From Tubulanus polymorphus (taxonomy: Eukaryota > Nemertea > Palaeonemertea > Tubulaniformes > Tubulanidae): DNA of 64,000 bases. The DNA is taken from assembly GCF_964204645.1 (NCBI RefSeq), contig NC_134030.1, forward strand, positions 18,481,110 through 18,545,109. The letters are read 5' to 3'. A program made the position numbers and the translations under genes. The notes below the pieces were generated by a model. That model ran no database searches. It saw only the letters and a program-made list of their open reading frames with translations, and was not told where the DNA came from. This document shows positions 18,269-30,209 of this stretch, piece after piece; positions within the stretch are counted from its first letter, which is position 1, and each line of letters starts with the position of its first letter.

Positions 18269-19136
18269 AATTAGAAAAATAGCCAGTTCTGAATCCTGTG
18301 GGGATTTTTTTTCTCCGTATTTCCGTTGCCTTCTTGAAGGGGAGGGGAGGAGGAGAGGAGGGGCCTTTTGGACAGGGAGGGGAGGAAAGGAGGGGGCTTT
18401 TGGAAGGGGAGGGGAGGAAGGGAGAAGGGGAGGAGGGAGGGGGAGGATGGCCCATGTGGGTGAAAGAAAACACTTACTTCTCCAAGGAATCCATGAATAT
18501 ATTGAGAAATTCAATTTTAGTCTCAATACTTACAATGCTTACTACTCCTGATTATATTAATGATTGTGCGTCTATTACACTGTGTATTGTTGTATTACTG
18601 TGATAGATGTCGCAATAGTGATAGATGTCACACACATTGACAAATATATATCGTACCATCACAATCTCATGAATATCCAAAAATACGTTATTTTTCTCGC
18701 TGAAGGTTCTTGATAAACACAGTGCAGGAGACGGTCAAACATTATGTAAATCGTGCCGATTTTCTGTTGCCAAGAAACTATAAAAAATGGGTCTTGATAT
18801 CGCCAAACTGTTTTTTGACCGACCGCTAGAGTATATTGTGCCTGAAACCCGATATCACAAGGTATAAATTCAATTATAACATCACCCAAATACACCGAAC
18901 ACTGTATCACGGGAAATGATGTTCATGGGCAGTGAATCGATTTATTTCATACAGCAATAAAGCACCTACTCGGCTGGTGAAAAGTTTCCCACTAAAGTTC
19001 GTTTATTATTTATTCTCGGTGGTTTCTGTGGCTCAGTGCTCGTAATATCGATAATCGGTTTTTTTCATTAACGAACTCGGAGCATAGTCCGGAGCCGTCC
19101 CCTTAACCCGGAGCCATAATTGTGCTATATCCAAAT

Positions 19137-19335
19137 AGCTGGTGTTTGTAGTTCATTTTCACTCAAAATATCTCGGGTGAAGTTCTTTCAATTTTTCAAT
19201 TTTTCTAAGTGTGCTGACAAAATGTCTAATGTCTGGTTTTTGTAGTTCATTTTGTAGAAACTCAGATCAAATACTGACCAAGTGTGAATTATCGAGTGAT
19301 CAAGTGTTCTGATGAAATGTGTGATGAGTGTCCAG
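19137..19335. repeat. About 110-nt repeat pair, related to 55998-56280
   Basis: Two imperfect units of about 110 nt, each with GGTTTTTGTAGTTCATTTT-like sequence followed by AGTGT..TGAC/CATGAAATGT. The reverse complement of the same units occurs near 55998-56280. 18600-19950 otherwise shows no gene. Confidence 0.5.
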
Positions 19336-19939
19336 TTTTGATAATTAATGTTCAATTGAAAATCGTGAGTGAAGAGAAGAGGTTCGGCTGAATTTTATCA
19401 TATTTGTTAAACCTATGATATTTAGCATCCTAATCATTATTTGGTTTGATATTGATATGACTAGGAGGTCATTGGGACCCCTGGGGGCCTCAGTGACCCT
19501 CAGGGGCCAACCGAAGACCAACATAAGCCTACCCCCTACTGACAAGTTTCATTCCGAATTCTGACTGATATATTTACAGCGATGTATATGCACTGTATAG
19601 TAAAATATTCTAGTACTAATTTTAGCGCAGAAACTCACCCTGATAAATAACTATGAATAATTTCGCAGCTAAAAAAGAAGTGTCATCGAAACCTGGCCCA
19701 TTCCCAAATACTGACAAACTGACATTTTCCTCAATATCAGTTATTGTATATAATGTAAATAAATGATGTCCTTGGCGTCAAAAATGACGCAGTTCTGAAA
19801 ATATAAAAAAACACCCTCATATACCGGTTATACACGTTCATAGAAAATGAGCTTTCAACGAGGATATTCCAGTAACTATCAGTAACTAACAGTAACTACT
19901 AGTTACTAACAGTAACTACCTGTAACTAACAGTAACTAT

Positions 19940-20345
19940 CAGGTGTTGCTCTCATCACAGCTGTGAGGGAATGCCACTAGGTGTCGCTCTCACTGCAGCT
20001 GTGAGGGAATGCCACTAGGTGTCGCTCTCACTACAGCTGTGAGGGAATGCCACTAGGTGTCGCTCTCACTACAGCTGTGAGGGAATGCCACTAGGTGTCG
20101 CTCTCACTGCAGCTGTGAGGGAATGCCACTAGGTGTCGCTCTCACTACAGCTGTGAGGGAATGCCACTAGGTGTCGCTCTCACTACAGCTGTGAGGGAAT
20201 GCCACTAGGTGTCGCTCTCACTACCGCTGTGAGGGAATGCCACTAGGTGTCGCTCTCACTACAGTTGTGAGGGAATGCCACTAGGTGTCGCTCTCACTAG
20301 AGCAGTGAGGGAATGCCACTAGGTGTCGCTCTCACTACAGCTGTG
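19940..20345. repeat. 38-nt minisatellite
   Basis: About 10 near-identical copies containing GCCACTAGGTGTCGCTCTCA and CAGCTGTGAGGGAAT. Upstream of the small PAN-like gene. Confidence 0.95.
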
Positions 20346-20711
20346 AGTAGGTGTCGTTTTTATCCGATACACTGAACACATTTTCCAATGACAATTATTT
20401 TGTGGCTGTAGTTGTCGAGGGCTCTCTAACTCATATGTGACGTCATCGCGTTGGATCATTGCGCAGTTACTATTGGATGATGCGGCCAGAGTTATTTGCA
20501 TCCTTACCCAACAACAACGGTGGCATCATCCAGTATCATTCAGCATCATCCAGTATCATTCAGCATCATCCATGCAGTAGCATTCGGTCTCATCTAGTTT
20601 CATCCAGTTTATGACCTGTTGCGATTAAGACATTACTCGAGATTAACTCGAGAAAACGCCATTTTTGAACTGAGCAAAGAAGAACCATTTACCGATTGGA
20701 ACCAATAAGGA

Positions 20712-21439
20712 TTGAACTGCTTGGGAAAAATATTGGATTTTTACGGCAGACGAGAATTGAATGTGATTTTATTTTATTCACTCTGTTGTTGTTTAGTTAT
20801 TTGTGGAATAGTTCATGGTGCTGGTGATGTAAGCAGTGCCTACTCCAGTCAATGTAAGTGGTTCATCTCTGAATCAATGGTTATGTATTCCTTACATGTT
20901 TAACGGAAAATTGTGCGATATTTTTTGTTTTGTTGTATTTAGAATTATTGTATTTTAGGATTAGGATTAGGATTAGGGTACGGGTAAGGGTTAGGTTTAG
21001 AGATAGAGGTTAGGGTAATTCATGATTTGCTGCCAGTTTAGACTGGTTTTTACTATAATCCAGGCTTGACACTTAATTGGGGGCGTCCCGCGATTAAACT
21101 ATTGTACTGAATTGAATCTATTTGTTACCGTTTACCACAATGCATGGATGTTTCATTCAAACCCCTCCACATCCTCCACCTCCCTGCCCCTCCCCTCCCC
21201 TCCCCTCCCTCCACGATGTTCGATTATGGATTTGTTTTTGTTGTTCATTTTTTTCAGACTTCAAGATCAATAATAAAGTTTGTCCGCGAAGTTCTGGTAC
21301 GGTACAAGAAAACATAAATGTGGGCGATTGTGAAACACAGTGCACCAGCGATACGAGATGTATGGCTTATTTGACCAATTCAACTCACTGTATTTCATAC
21401 AAGAATTACGAATGTGGAAATCTCGAATCTCGCAGCTGA
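20712..21439 (+). CDS. Small secreted PAN-like protein, start codon not visible
   Basis: Two exons, about 20712-20853 and 21258-21439, join in phase (T|AC, Tyr) through GTAAGT and TTTTTTCAG. The first carries a hydrophobic, Cys-rich leader (VILFYSLCCCLVICGIVHG), consistent with a signal peptide. The second encodes a short Cys-rich module (VCPRSSGTVQ, GDCETQCTSDTRCMAYL, YECGN) resembling a PAN/apple domain, and ends at TGA 21437-21439. There is no in-frame ATG: the frame opens after TAA at 20706 and the first plausible start is TTG. It may have an upstream exon, a mutated start, or be a recent pseudogene. Function unknown; perhaps a carbohydrate- or protein-binding secreted protein. Confidence 0.6.
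20950..21015. repeat. Short TTAGGG-like interstitial tract
   Basis: GGATTAGGATTAGGATTAGG followed by GGTTAGG variants, in the intron of the small PAN-like gene. Similar short tracts are at 7672-7690, 11640-11662 and 36862-36892. Confidence 0.6.
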
Positions 21440-22990
21440 CAAAAAGACTTCGAAAAAACCAGTAATAAATCACATTCATTTATTAATGTTTATATCGCAC
21501 GATATTGTAACAAAAGACTCATGTTAAGCAACCATCATCAGGTGTGGATAAATGGGTAAGGATCGAGTTGAAAAGGGGTAAAGGGGAGGGGAGAGGGGAG
21601 TAGAGGGGGTGATGGTATGCAACCCACACCCTCTGAATCCCTAAATCAAACCTCTTTTTCAATGAATAAGTAAAATTCTATTAGTGAACACTGTTCCACT
21701 GTTCAACTTTAGCACTTTTCCACTGTTAATTTGGGTTCAGAACTGTGGAACTAGATCCAGAACTGTGGAACTGGATCCAGTAAATGTTGAACTGGATCCA
21801 GTAACTGTTGGAACCTGCGTTGGAACCTACTGTTGTGAGTTTGAGTTAACTGTGAACTCATGATCCAGAGTTCCACGGTTGTGAGTTAGAGTTAACTCTG
21901 AACTCAGGATCCAGTTCCACAGTCATGCCTCCGAGTTGAAACTAGTTCATTTAAATGAGTTAACTATGAGTCATATCTAAACTCACAACTCTGGAACTGC
22001 GGGTTCTGATAACCAGGTTTATCAGCCTTAAACCTTCTAGTGCCCGAGACTACAAAAAATACATAATATTTCTTATAGACCTGTGTTTTCTGATTCAAAA
22101 TGATTTCGAATCGGGAGCCGAACCGGGAACCGGAAGCCAGCTACTGGTTCGGCTCCCGATTGAAAATCATTTTCAATCAATGAATCTTTATCTCAATCGG
22201 GAGCAGAAACCAGTAGCCGGTTCGGCTCCCGATTGAAAATCATTTTCTATCGGGAGCCGAACCGGAAGCCAGCTTCACGGGGGTAATTTCAGGAATATTC
22301 TTTCAGCAGTATATACACTGGTCCTAATTCAGGCATTGTCAGATTTTCAGCTTTAGTTTAGTTTAGCTGTTATTGTTGTGGTACAGCATCGTAATCGTGA
22401 AAGACATCTATACCAGCTTGTATGAATTGTAAATAAAAGTTTATCTGTTGGACATCGGTCTTCATGGTGAATCGTCTTGAGTGGAGAAGGAAGTCTCCTC
22501 AACAGTTCATAGCAGAGAGCGAATTATAGCGCCTCGACAGTATCACTAACAGCCCTCACACGCCTGGCTTACGAAAACAATTCCAGAATTTTCGTCGCGG
22601 AAACCACCACGGAGCCAAGCTATGATGATCCCGGGCCCTGATACTGCTCCAGAGATTCTATAACGTCGCTTGAAAGAGGTTCCGTCTAGAATTTAAAACT
22701 GCAGCGATACAACCCTATTTAATTAAAGTTCGGACAGATGAGGGGAGCTAAAAATCCATCAACACCAAACTAACGATAGACATTTAATTATGAAATGCAG
22801 AATTTAGAATTTATTTTAATTCCAATGATTAGAAAATTAAATTCATTTTTAATGAACACTTAAGAGAAAAAACTTAAACGAAACACGATTTAATTTCAAA
22901 AATTTCCCCAAATTCTTTTTAAACATTTTAAATGTTTGTGAAGAGCCATTCGAAATGGAAGCGAAAATAATACGTTGTTGTTGACTGTGT
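21440..22990. other. Intergenic, no gene seen
   Basis: Contains degenerate short repeats (TTCCACAGTT/TGTGGAACTGG type, 21680-22000) and inverted AATCGGGAGCCGAACCGG blocks (22105-22275). A minus-strand AATAAA at 22810-22815 is a possible ATIC poly(A) signal. Confidence 0.5.
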
Positions 22991-22994
22991 TTCC

Positions 22995-24423
22995 TTAGTG
23001 ATGAAATAGTCGCAGGTTTGTAAAACATAACGTCATCTGATGATCGTTACAAGCATCAATCACTGATTGGTCGTTTGTAGAACCGGACGGAGACGCCACG
23101 AATTCAACACCGGACTGAAAACGATAAGAAATGAAATTCAGATTATCGAACTGTTCTACAGTTGAAACCCCAATTCCACAATTCAGATCCCAGTTCCACA
23201 GTTCTGGATCCAGTTCCATAGTCTAGACCCCAGTTCTACAGTTTAGACCTCACAGCCAGTTCCACAGTACCGAGTTAAGATTTGACTCACGAGTTAACTC
23301 ACTGAAAATGGAATAACTTTAAACTCAGAGTTAACTCTAACTCACAATTGTGGGACTGGGTCCTGTTCCACAGTTCAGACCCCAGTTCTACAATTCAGAT
23401 CCCAGTTCCACAGTTTAGACCCCAGTTCCACAGTTCCACAGCGTGTATGTGACAGGATGCACTGTATTACAGGGTTATATAGATAGTGATGTATTTGTTA
23501 TGTGTACCTGTTTAGCCCGGTCAATGCTGTCTCAGGATGAACTGTATTACAGGGTTATATTGATAGTGATGTATTTGTTATGCGTACCTGTTTAGCCCGG
23601 TCAATGCTGTCTCAGGATGAACTGTATTACAGGGTTATATTGATAGTGATGTATTTGTTATGCGTACCTGTTTAGCCCGGTCAATGCTGTCTCAGGATGA
23701 ACTGTATTACAGGGTTATATTGATAGTGATGTATTTGTTATGCGTACCTGTTTAGCCCGGTCAATGCTGTCTCAGGATGAACTGTATTACAGGGTTATAT
23801 TGATAGTGATGTATTTGTTATGTGTACCTGTTTAGCCCGGTCAATGCTGTCTCAGGATGAACTGTATTACAGGGTTATATTGATAGTGATGTATTTGTTA
23901 TGTGTACCTGTTTAGCCTGGTCAATGCTGTCTCAGTATGAACTGTATTACAGGGTTATATAGATAGTGATGTATTTGTTATGCGTACCTGTTTAGCCTGG
24001 TCAATGCTGTCTCAGGATGAACTGTATTACAGGGTTATATAGATAGTGATGTATTTGTTATGCGTACCTGTTTAGCCCGGTCAATGCTGTCTCGAAATGG
24101 AAAAAATGCATCGGAACTCAAAGCTACACCATTTAACTGTTTAATCCAATCATCTCGATCAGCCTACAAATAAAATCAATCATTAGTGATCAGGGTGATT
24201 GATGATCACACAGCGACCAGTAATTAGGTGATCATCACACAATGATCAGTAATTAGGTGATCATCACACAATGATCAGTAATTAGGTGATCAATAATCAG
24301 ACAGTCAGTTATAGTTACCTTAGTCAACTGCTGCGGTGGATCTTCTAACATTTCCTGCCACTTTGACAGTTCCATATCCTACAACAATTAGAAACACTGC
24401 AGTCAGATACACTTACAAACTTC

Positions 24424-24462
<39 letters not shown>

Positions 24463-27400
24463 TAGACAGACCTGTCCAACAGTTCCGTTGACGTACACAT
24501 CAATGATATTCGACATTTCTGCTCGTTTGACGCCTTTTTTGAATTTCATTCCGAGAACGTTTGGATGTTGTCGGAGCCACCTGAAATAATAAACACATAC
24601 TAAATGATTCCATCCACAGAGACTGAGTGACTGACTCCGCAGTGAATAACTGACTGACTGACTCCACAGAGCCTGACTGACTGGGTGACTCCACCAGAGA
24701 CTAACTGACTGGGTGACTCCACCAAAGACTAACTCCACAGAGACTGACTGACTGACTTCACCAGAAACTGACTGGGTGACTCCACCAGTGACTGACTGAC
24801 TGACTCCACCAGTGACTTACTGACTGACTGACTCTACCAGAGACAGACTGACTCCTCCAGAGACTGACTGGGTGACTTCCTCTGACTCCACAGTGACAAA
24901 CTGACTGACTCCACAGTGACTAACTGACTGATTGACTCCAGTCCCCAGACTTACTCCACAGAGCCTGACTCACCCAGTCCCCCAGAGACTGACTCCACAG
25001 AGACTGACTGACTGAGTCCCTCAGAGACTGACTGACTGAGTCCCCCAGAGCCTGAACGATGCCCTGAAACATGAGATCGATTGACGCTAGCAATAACGTT
25101 GCATATTTACCAGTTATTAGTTTTATCAGCAGCTAACCGGGTACAGTGGATACGTGATTGCTGTCCGGCACCGAGTCCAATCACCTGACCATCACGAGCG
25201 AAACACACCGAATTCGATTGTGCGTATTTTAAAGCGATTGTCGCGACGATCAGATCTCTAACGGCAGACTGCGGTAGATCGGTGCGTTTAGAACAGATGT
25301 TACTGAACAGGTCACGTGTGATTCTTGCATCGTTTCGTTTCTGTTCCATTTGTAAACCGTAAAGTGTCCTCGTCTCCATCTCACTTGGTTCATAATTCTC
25401 ATCTATCTGTTAAATAAAATTCAGAACAGTTCATAATTCTTATCTGTTGAATAAAATTCAGATCAGTTCATAATTCCCCTCTATCTGTTAAATATGATTC
25501 AGAACAGTTCATAATTCCCATCTATCTGTTAAATTAATTCAGAACAGTTCGTTCATAATTCTCATCTATCTGTTAAATTAATTCAGAACAGTTCATAATT
25601 CCCATCTATCTGTTAAATTAATTCAGAACAGTTCATAATTCTCATCTATCTGTTAAATCAATTCAGAACAGTTCATAATTCTCATCTATCTGTTAAATTA
25701 ATTCAGAACAGTTCATAATTCCCATCTATCCGTTAAATTAATTCAGAACAGTTCATAATTCCCATCTATCCGTTAAATTAATTCAGAACAGTTCATAATT
25801 CTCATCTATCTGTTAAATTAATTCAGAACAGTTCATAATTCTCATCTATCTGTTAAATTAATTCAGAACAGTTCATAATTCTCATCTATCTGTTAAATCA
25901 ATTCAGAACAGTTCATAATTCTCATCTATCTGTTAAATCAATTCAGAACAGTTCATAATTCTCATCTATCTGTTAAATTAATTCAGAAAAGTTCATAATT
26001 CCCATCTATCTGTTAAATCAATTCAGAACAGTTCATAATGTGAGTGAGTTGTCCTAGCTGTGACGAGTGAGTTGTTCTAGCTGTGGCGAGTGAGTTATTC
26101 TAGCTGTGGCGAGTGAGTTATTCTAGCTGTGGCGAGTGAGTTGTTCAAACTGTGGCGAGTGAGTTATTCTAGCTGCGAAGAGTGAGTTATTCTAGCTGCG
26201 AGGAGTGAGTTATTCTAGCTGTGGCGAGTGAGTTGTTCAAACTGTGGCGAGTGAGTTGTTCTAGCTGTGGCGAGTGAGTTATTCTAGCTGTGGCGAGTGA
26301 GTTATTCTAGCTGTGGCGAGTGAGTTGTTCTAGCTGTGGCTAGTGAGATGGTCTAGCTGTGGCGAGTGAGTTTATTCTAGTTGTGGCGAGTGAGTTGTTC
26401 TAGCTGTGGCGAGTGGGTTATTCTAGCTGTGGCGAGTGAGTGTTTACCTGTATAACGCAGTATTTTCCCGTTTTTTTGTTGCTCAGAATTTTCAAAGCTT
26501 CGTCTGTGTAACCGGGGGCGATAATACCGTCTGAAACTTCACGAGATATTATCTTCGCTGTCGACAAATCACAAACATCGGACAACGCGATAAAATCACC
26601 AAACGACGACATCCGATCAGCACCTACAACAATCAATTAATCACAGTTAACTAGTGTGATATTGATCCACCAGGTGGCATCGTTAGTGTGATATTGACCC
26701 ACCAGGTGGCACCGGTAGTGTGACAACGATCCACCAGGTGGCACTGGTAGTGTGACAATGATCCACCAGGTGGCACGGTTATGGTGACAATGATTCACCA
26801 GGTGGCACTGGTAGTGTGACAATGATCCACCAGGTGGCACGGTTATGGTGACAATGATCCACCAGGTGGCACTGGTAATGTGACAATGATCCACCAGGTG
26901 GCACTGGTAGTGTGACAATGATCCACCAGGTGGCACTGGTAGTGTGACAATGATCCACCAGGTGGCACTGGTAGTGTGACAATGATCCACCAGGTGGCAC
27001 TGGTAGTGTGACAACGATCCACCAGGTGTCATTAGTAGCATACATACCTCTAGCGCGAGCGTAAGCCGTTGCTAACGGTGATAATTGCTGAGCGATGTCG
27101 TCGACCATACACAGCTGCGATTGTTGCGGTGTGAGCGGTTCAGCTACCGCGGCACCTGCAGGACTCACGTGTTTAAACGATGCAGCTGATGGCAGGTTTA
27201 AAGCTTCCTTTAACTCCCGTACTAGCTGCCAAGCGTTTAATCCATCGCACAGGTTGATAAATCCAGGAGAACCATTCAACACTGTCAAATACAGAAACCA
27301 TAGTGATTTATCAGACACAGAACGAGGTTAGGGGAAGCATGAGTGAGGTCATGAGGGGAATATGAGTGAGGTGATGGGAGTGAGGTCATGAGGGGAATAT

Positions 27401-30207
27401 GAGCGAGGTGATGGGAGTGAGGTGAGGGGAATATGAGTAAGTTCATGAGGGGAATATGAGTGAGGTGAGGGGGGAGTGAGGTCACGAGGGGAGTATTACC
27501 TGTTATCGGTAGTCGAGGTTGAGTTGAATAAATCTGTGCTGGTTTCTGATGAGGATTCATTCCGTATCTCAAACTCAATTGTGACTCATTCTCGCTGAAT
27601 TGTTGTCTAAAGTAATTAGAGATCGCGCAATCGTACGCAGCCGTGTGGTTAAACGCCTAGAAATATACACACCAGGGGGCGCTTTTTGAAATAGATCTAC
27701 ATAAATCGGTATCACTCTATGACATCATGGCTAACAGTAGTAAATATACCTTCACAGCTAACTGTTGTCTGGTTTTAAGTGTTGTGTTTGCTTCGTTCAA
27801 CTTCATTTCTTCATTGATTCTATTAAACGCATCAAGAAATATGTTTCAGCTACAGAAAGGGGTGGTGATTGAGTGGAGGTGATTGACGTGGTTGAGGGGA
27901 GGTGATTGAGTGGAAGTGATTGACGTGGTTGAGGGGAGGTGATTGAGTGGAGGTGATTGACGTGGTTGAGGGGAGGTGATTGAGTGGAGGTGATTGACGT
28001 GGTTGAGGGGAGGTGATTGAGTGGAGGTGATTGAGTGGAGGTAATTCAGGTGGTTGATGGGAGGTGGTTGAGTGGAGATGGTTGAGGTGGTTGAGGGGAG
28101 GTGGTTGAGGGGAAGTAGTTGAGGGGAGGTGGTTGAGGGGAGGTGGTTGAGTGGAGGTGGTTGAGTAGAGGTAGTTGAGTGGAGGTGGTGGAGCTGGGTG
28201 AGGAGAGGTGGTTGAGGGGAAGTGGTTGAGGGGAAGTGGTTGAGGGGAGGTGGTTGAGGGGAGAGAGGACTGTTACCTGTTATAGTCTGATGGTTCGCAC
28301 ACTACTGTCACTCTTGAATGGTTTTTAGCTGCTGCTCGCAATAAAGTAACTCCACCTAAAATATATACAAATATCTGTTCATAGAACTAGCAGAGACAGG
28401 GGTGAGGGACAGTGAGGGGCAGCTGGGGTGAGGGACGGTGAGAGGCGCCCGGGTTGAGTGACCGTGAGGGGATACGAACCTATATCGATGTTTTCGACAG
28501 CATCGGCAACTGTAACGTCCGGTTTGGAGACTGTTTTTACGAACGGATACAAATTACACACGACCAACCTTCAAAACATACACAAAACTAATTAAATACA
28601 TACACAACACTAATTAGGCCTAAATACATACGCAATACTAATTAAATACATACATAACACTAATTAGATACATACATAACACTAATTAAATATGTACGCA
28701 ACACTAATTAAATACATACGCAATACTAATTAAATACATACATAACACTAATTAGATACATACATAACACTAATTAAATATGTACGCAACACTAATTAAA
28801 TACATATGCAATACTAATTAAATACATACATAACACTAATTAGATACATACATAACACTAATTGAATACATACATAACACTAATTAAATATGTACGCAAC
28901 ACTAATTAAATACATACACAATACTAATTAAATACATACGCAACACTTAATAAATACATATGCAACACTAATTATATACATTCGCAACACTAATCAAATA
29001 CATACACAACACTAATTAAATACATACGCAACACTAAATAAATACATACAAATATGCACAACACTAATTGAAAAAATGCACAACACTAATTGAAAATATG
29101 CATAACACTAATTAAAAATACAAATGAGTAATGTGTGCTGACGGTACCTGATGAATTGATATCCCTCGGTTTGTAAATCATTTTGATCAGCCGGGTTGTG
29201 GCGAGCGAGGATTCCAGCGTGGACGGCCGGATGTAACGTTTTAACACGACCTTCCAGTAATTCACGAGCACCGGTTACATCTGATACATCGCTGACGGGA
29301 ATACCAGCATCGCGGATACATCTCGCCGTTCCTCCGGATGCGATCAACTTCAGGTGATGCAGCGAATGCAGATCGCGGGCGAATTCAACTAAACCAGTTT
29401 TATCAGAAACGCTCAGGATAGCTACGGGATAGAGATTGAAAACGGTCATCCTTATTACCGAGATGAACCGAGATGAAATGAAATATAACATATTCATTTA
29501 TTCCTTATCGATTTTAACAATTGACATCGTATCATATCAGTAATAAATGCCTGCTGGAGTCATATTTTACATATTTTGTCGGATATTTTTGTAGAAAAAT
29601 AACTTTTAACTTTACCGAGATGAGATCGTCGATCAATCAAATTCAATGAAATTTTATTGCTAACCGAGTTTACGTATTTGAAGTCAAAATTTTTTTTAAT
29701 AAAAAAAATATGTAAAATATGACTCTAGAAGGTATTTATTACTGATATAACATGATTTAAAGTGTTAAAATCGATAAGGAATAAATAAATATGTTATATT
29801 TCATTTCATCTCGGTTCGTCTCGGTAAAATACGTCATCTCGGTAATAAGGATGACCCATTGAAAAGTGCTCTTTTTCTTGAAATAGAACCGCCCCTCCTT
29901 AACAGCTCGGCATGACGGGCCGGGGCCGAGTTTCACGAAAAAGTTTAAGCCTAAAATGGTTTAGTTTGAATTGTTGTCCTCATTGAAAACATGAAGTAAC
30001 CAATGGCAATTACACCAAAAATTTGAGTTAAACATTTTCGTGAAACTGGGCCCTGCGGCTAGGACCGCTAGGTTAATGAACCAGTTCCCACTAAACTTAC
30101 ACTGAATTGAATTTAAGTTTAAACTAATAAATATATATTCACTGATCTCTCTATTTGTGAGAAGCTCCTGACGATACAAGATATCAATATTTACCTAAAT
30201 CACTCAT
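22995..30207 (-). CDS. ATIC: ATIC: bifunctional AICAR transformylase / IMP cyclohydrolase
   Basis: Catalyses the last two steps of de novo purine synthesis: AICAR to FAICAR with 10-formyl-THF, then FAICAR to IMP. Cytosolic. Thirteen exons: 30195-30207, 29148-29421, 28480-28568, 28277-28355, 27750-27819, 27500-27656, 27048-27281, 26448-26623, 25111-25406, 24472-24580, 24319-24378, 24068-24163, 22995-23114. All phases fit, giving 590 aa against 592 in human. The N-terminal MGS-like cyclohydrolase domain has [36 protein letters not shown] and VVCNLYPF. The transformylase domain has LRYGMNPHQ and [12 protein letters not shown] with the catalytic Lys-His pair (K264-H265). It also has [29 protein letters not shown] and [10 protein letters not shown], and ends TNLRLFHH. 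No defect seen. Its introns hold at least eight tandem arrays, two of them copying its own splice junctions. Confidence 0.97.
23455..24095. repeat. 80-nt tandem repeat carrying an ATIC 5' splice site
   Basis: Eight copies at 80-nt spacing. On the minus strand each holds the last 25 nt of the penultimate ATIC exon (ending CCGGGCTAAACAG), the donor GTACGCATAAC, and intron sequence. The real donor ends the exon at 24068. Decoys fall at about 23988, 23908, 23828, 23748, 23668, 23588 and 23508. Copies are 97-100% alike by eye. Confidence 0.95.
24426..24470. repeat. (GACA)n microsatellite abutting an ATIC splice donor
   Basis: About 11 CAGA units. On the minus strand the tract begins directly at the donor of exon 24472-24580 (GGACAG|GTCTGTCTATCTGTC), so the 5' splice site is the edge of the microsatellite. 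Confidence 0.9.
24590..25060. repeat. Degenerate ACTGACTGACTCCACAGAG repeats
   Basis: Irregular CTGACTGACTCCAC/CAGAGA tracts fill the ATIC intron between 24580 and 25111. No coding content. Confidence 0.8.
25387..26036. repeat. 40-nt tandem repeat carrying an ATIC 3' splice site
   Basis: About 16 copies. On the minus strand each contains ATTTAACAG|ATAGATGAG and then AATTATGAAC, i.e. the acceptor and first 19 nt of the ATIC exon 25111-25406. Only the last copy (exon start 25406) continues into the coding exon. Confidence 0.95.
26040..26440. repeat. 23-nt minisatellite next to an ATIC donor
   Basis: About 17 copies of GCTGTGGCGAGTGAGTTATT+CTA. It ends within 10 nt of the donor of exon 26448-26623 but copies no exon bases. 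Confidence 0.9.
26650..27030. repeat. 32-nt minisatellite
   Basis: About 12 copies of GGTAGTGTGACAATGATCCA + CCAGGTGGCACT, in the ATIC intron between exons 27048-27281 and 26448-26623. It keeps a long frame open downstream of the exon, which is an artefact. Confidence 0.9.
27330..28265. repeat. G-rich degenerate repeats in ATIC introns
   Basis: Two families: ATGAGGGGAATATGAGTGAG (27350-27485) and GGTGATTGAGTGGAGGTGAT / GGTTGAGGGGAGGT (27865-28262). Between them lie the ATIC exons 27500-27656 and 27750-27819. Confidence 0.8.
28590..29115. repeat. 22-nt minisatellite
   Basis: About 23 copies of AAATACATACATAACACTAATT, fills most of the ATIC intron 28569-29147. Confidence 0.9.
29445..29855. 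mobile_element. 411-bp palindromic MITE in ATIC intron 1
   Basis: Begins GGTCATCCTTATTACCGAGA and ends TCTCGGTAATAAGGATGACC. The arms remain complementary almost to the centre: GTTAAAATCGATAAGGAATA pairs with the left TATTCCTTATCGATTTTAAC, and ATATGTAAAATATGACTC pairs with the left GAGTCATATTTTACATAT. Non-autonomous. It starts 23 nt upstream of the acceptor of ATIC exon 2. No clear target-site duplication. Confidence 0.85.
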
Positions 30208-30209
30208 TT

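Noticed and set aside
26637-27318. Extended frame after an ATIC exon through CHLVDHC repeats
   Set aside because: Read-through of the donor at 27047 into the 32-nt array; the exon joins in phase to 26448-26623 instead.
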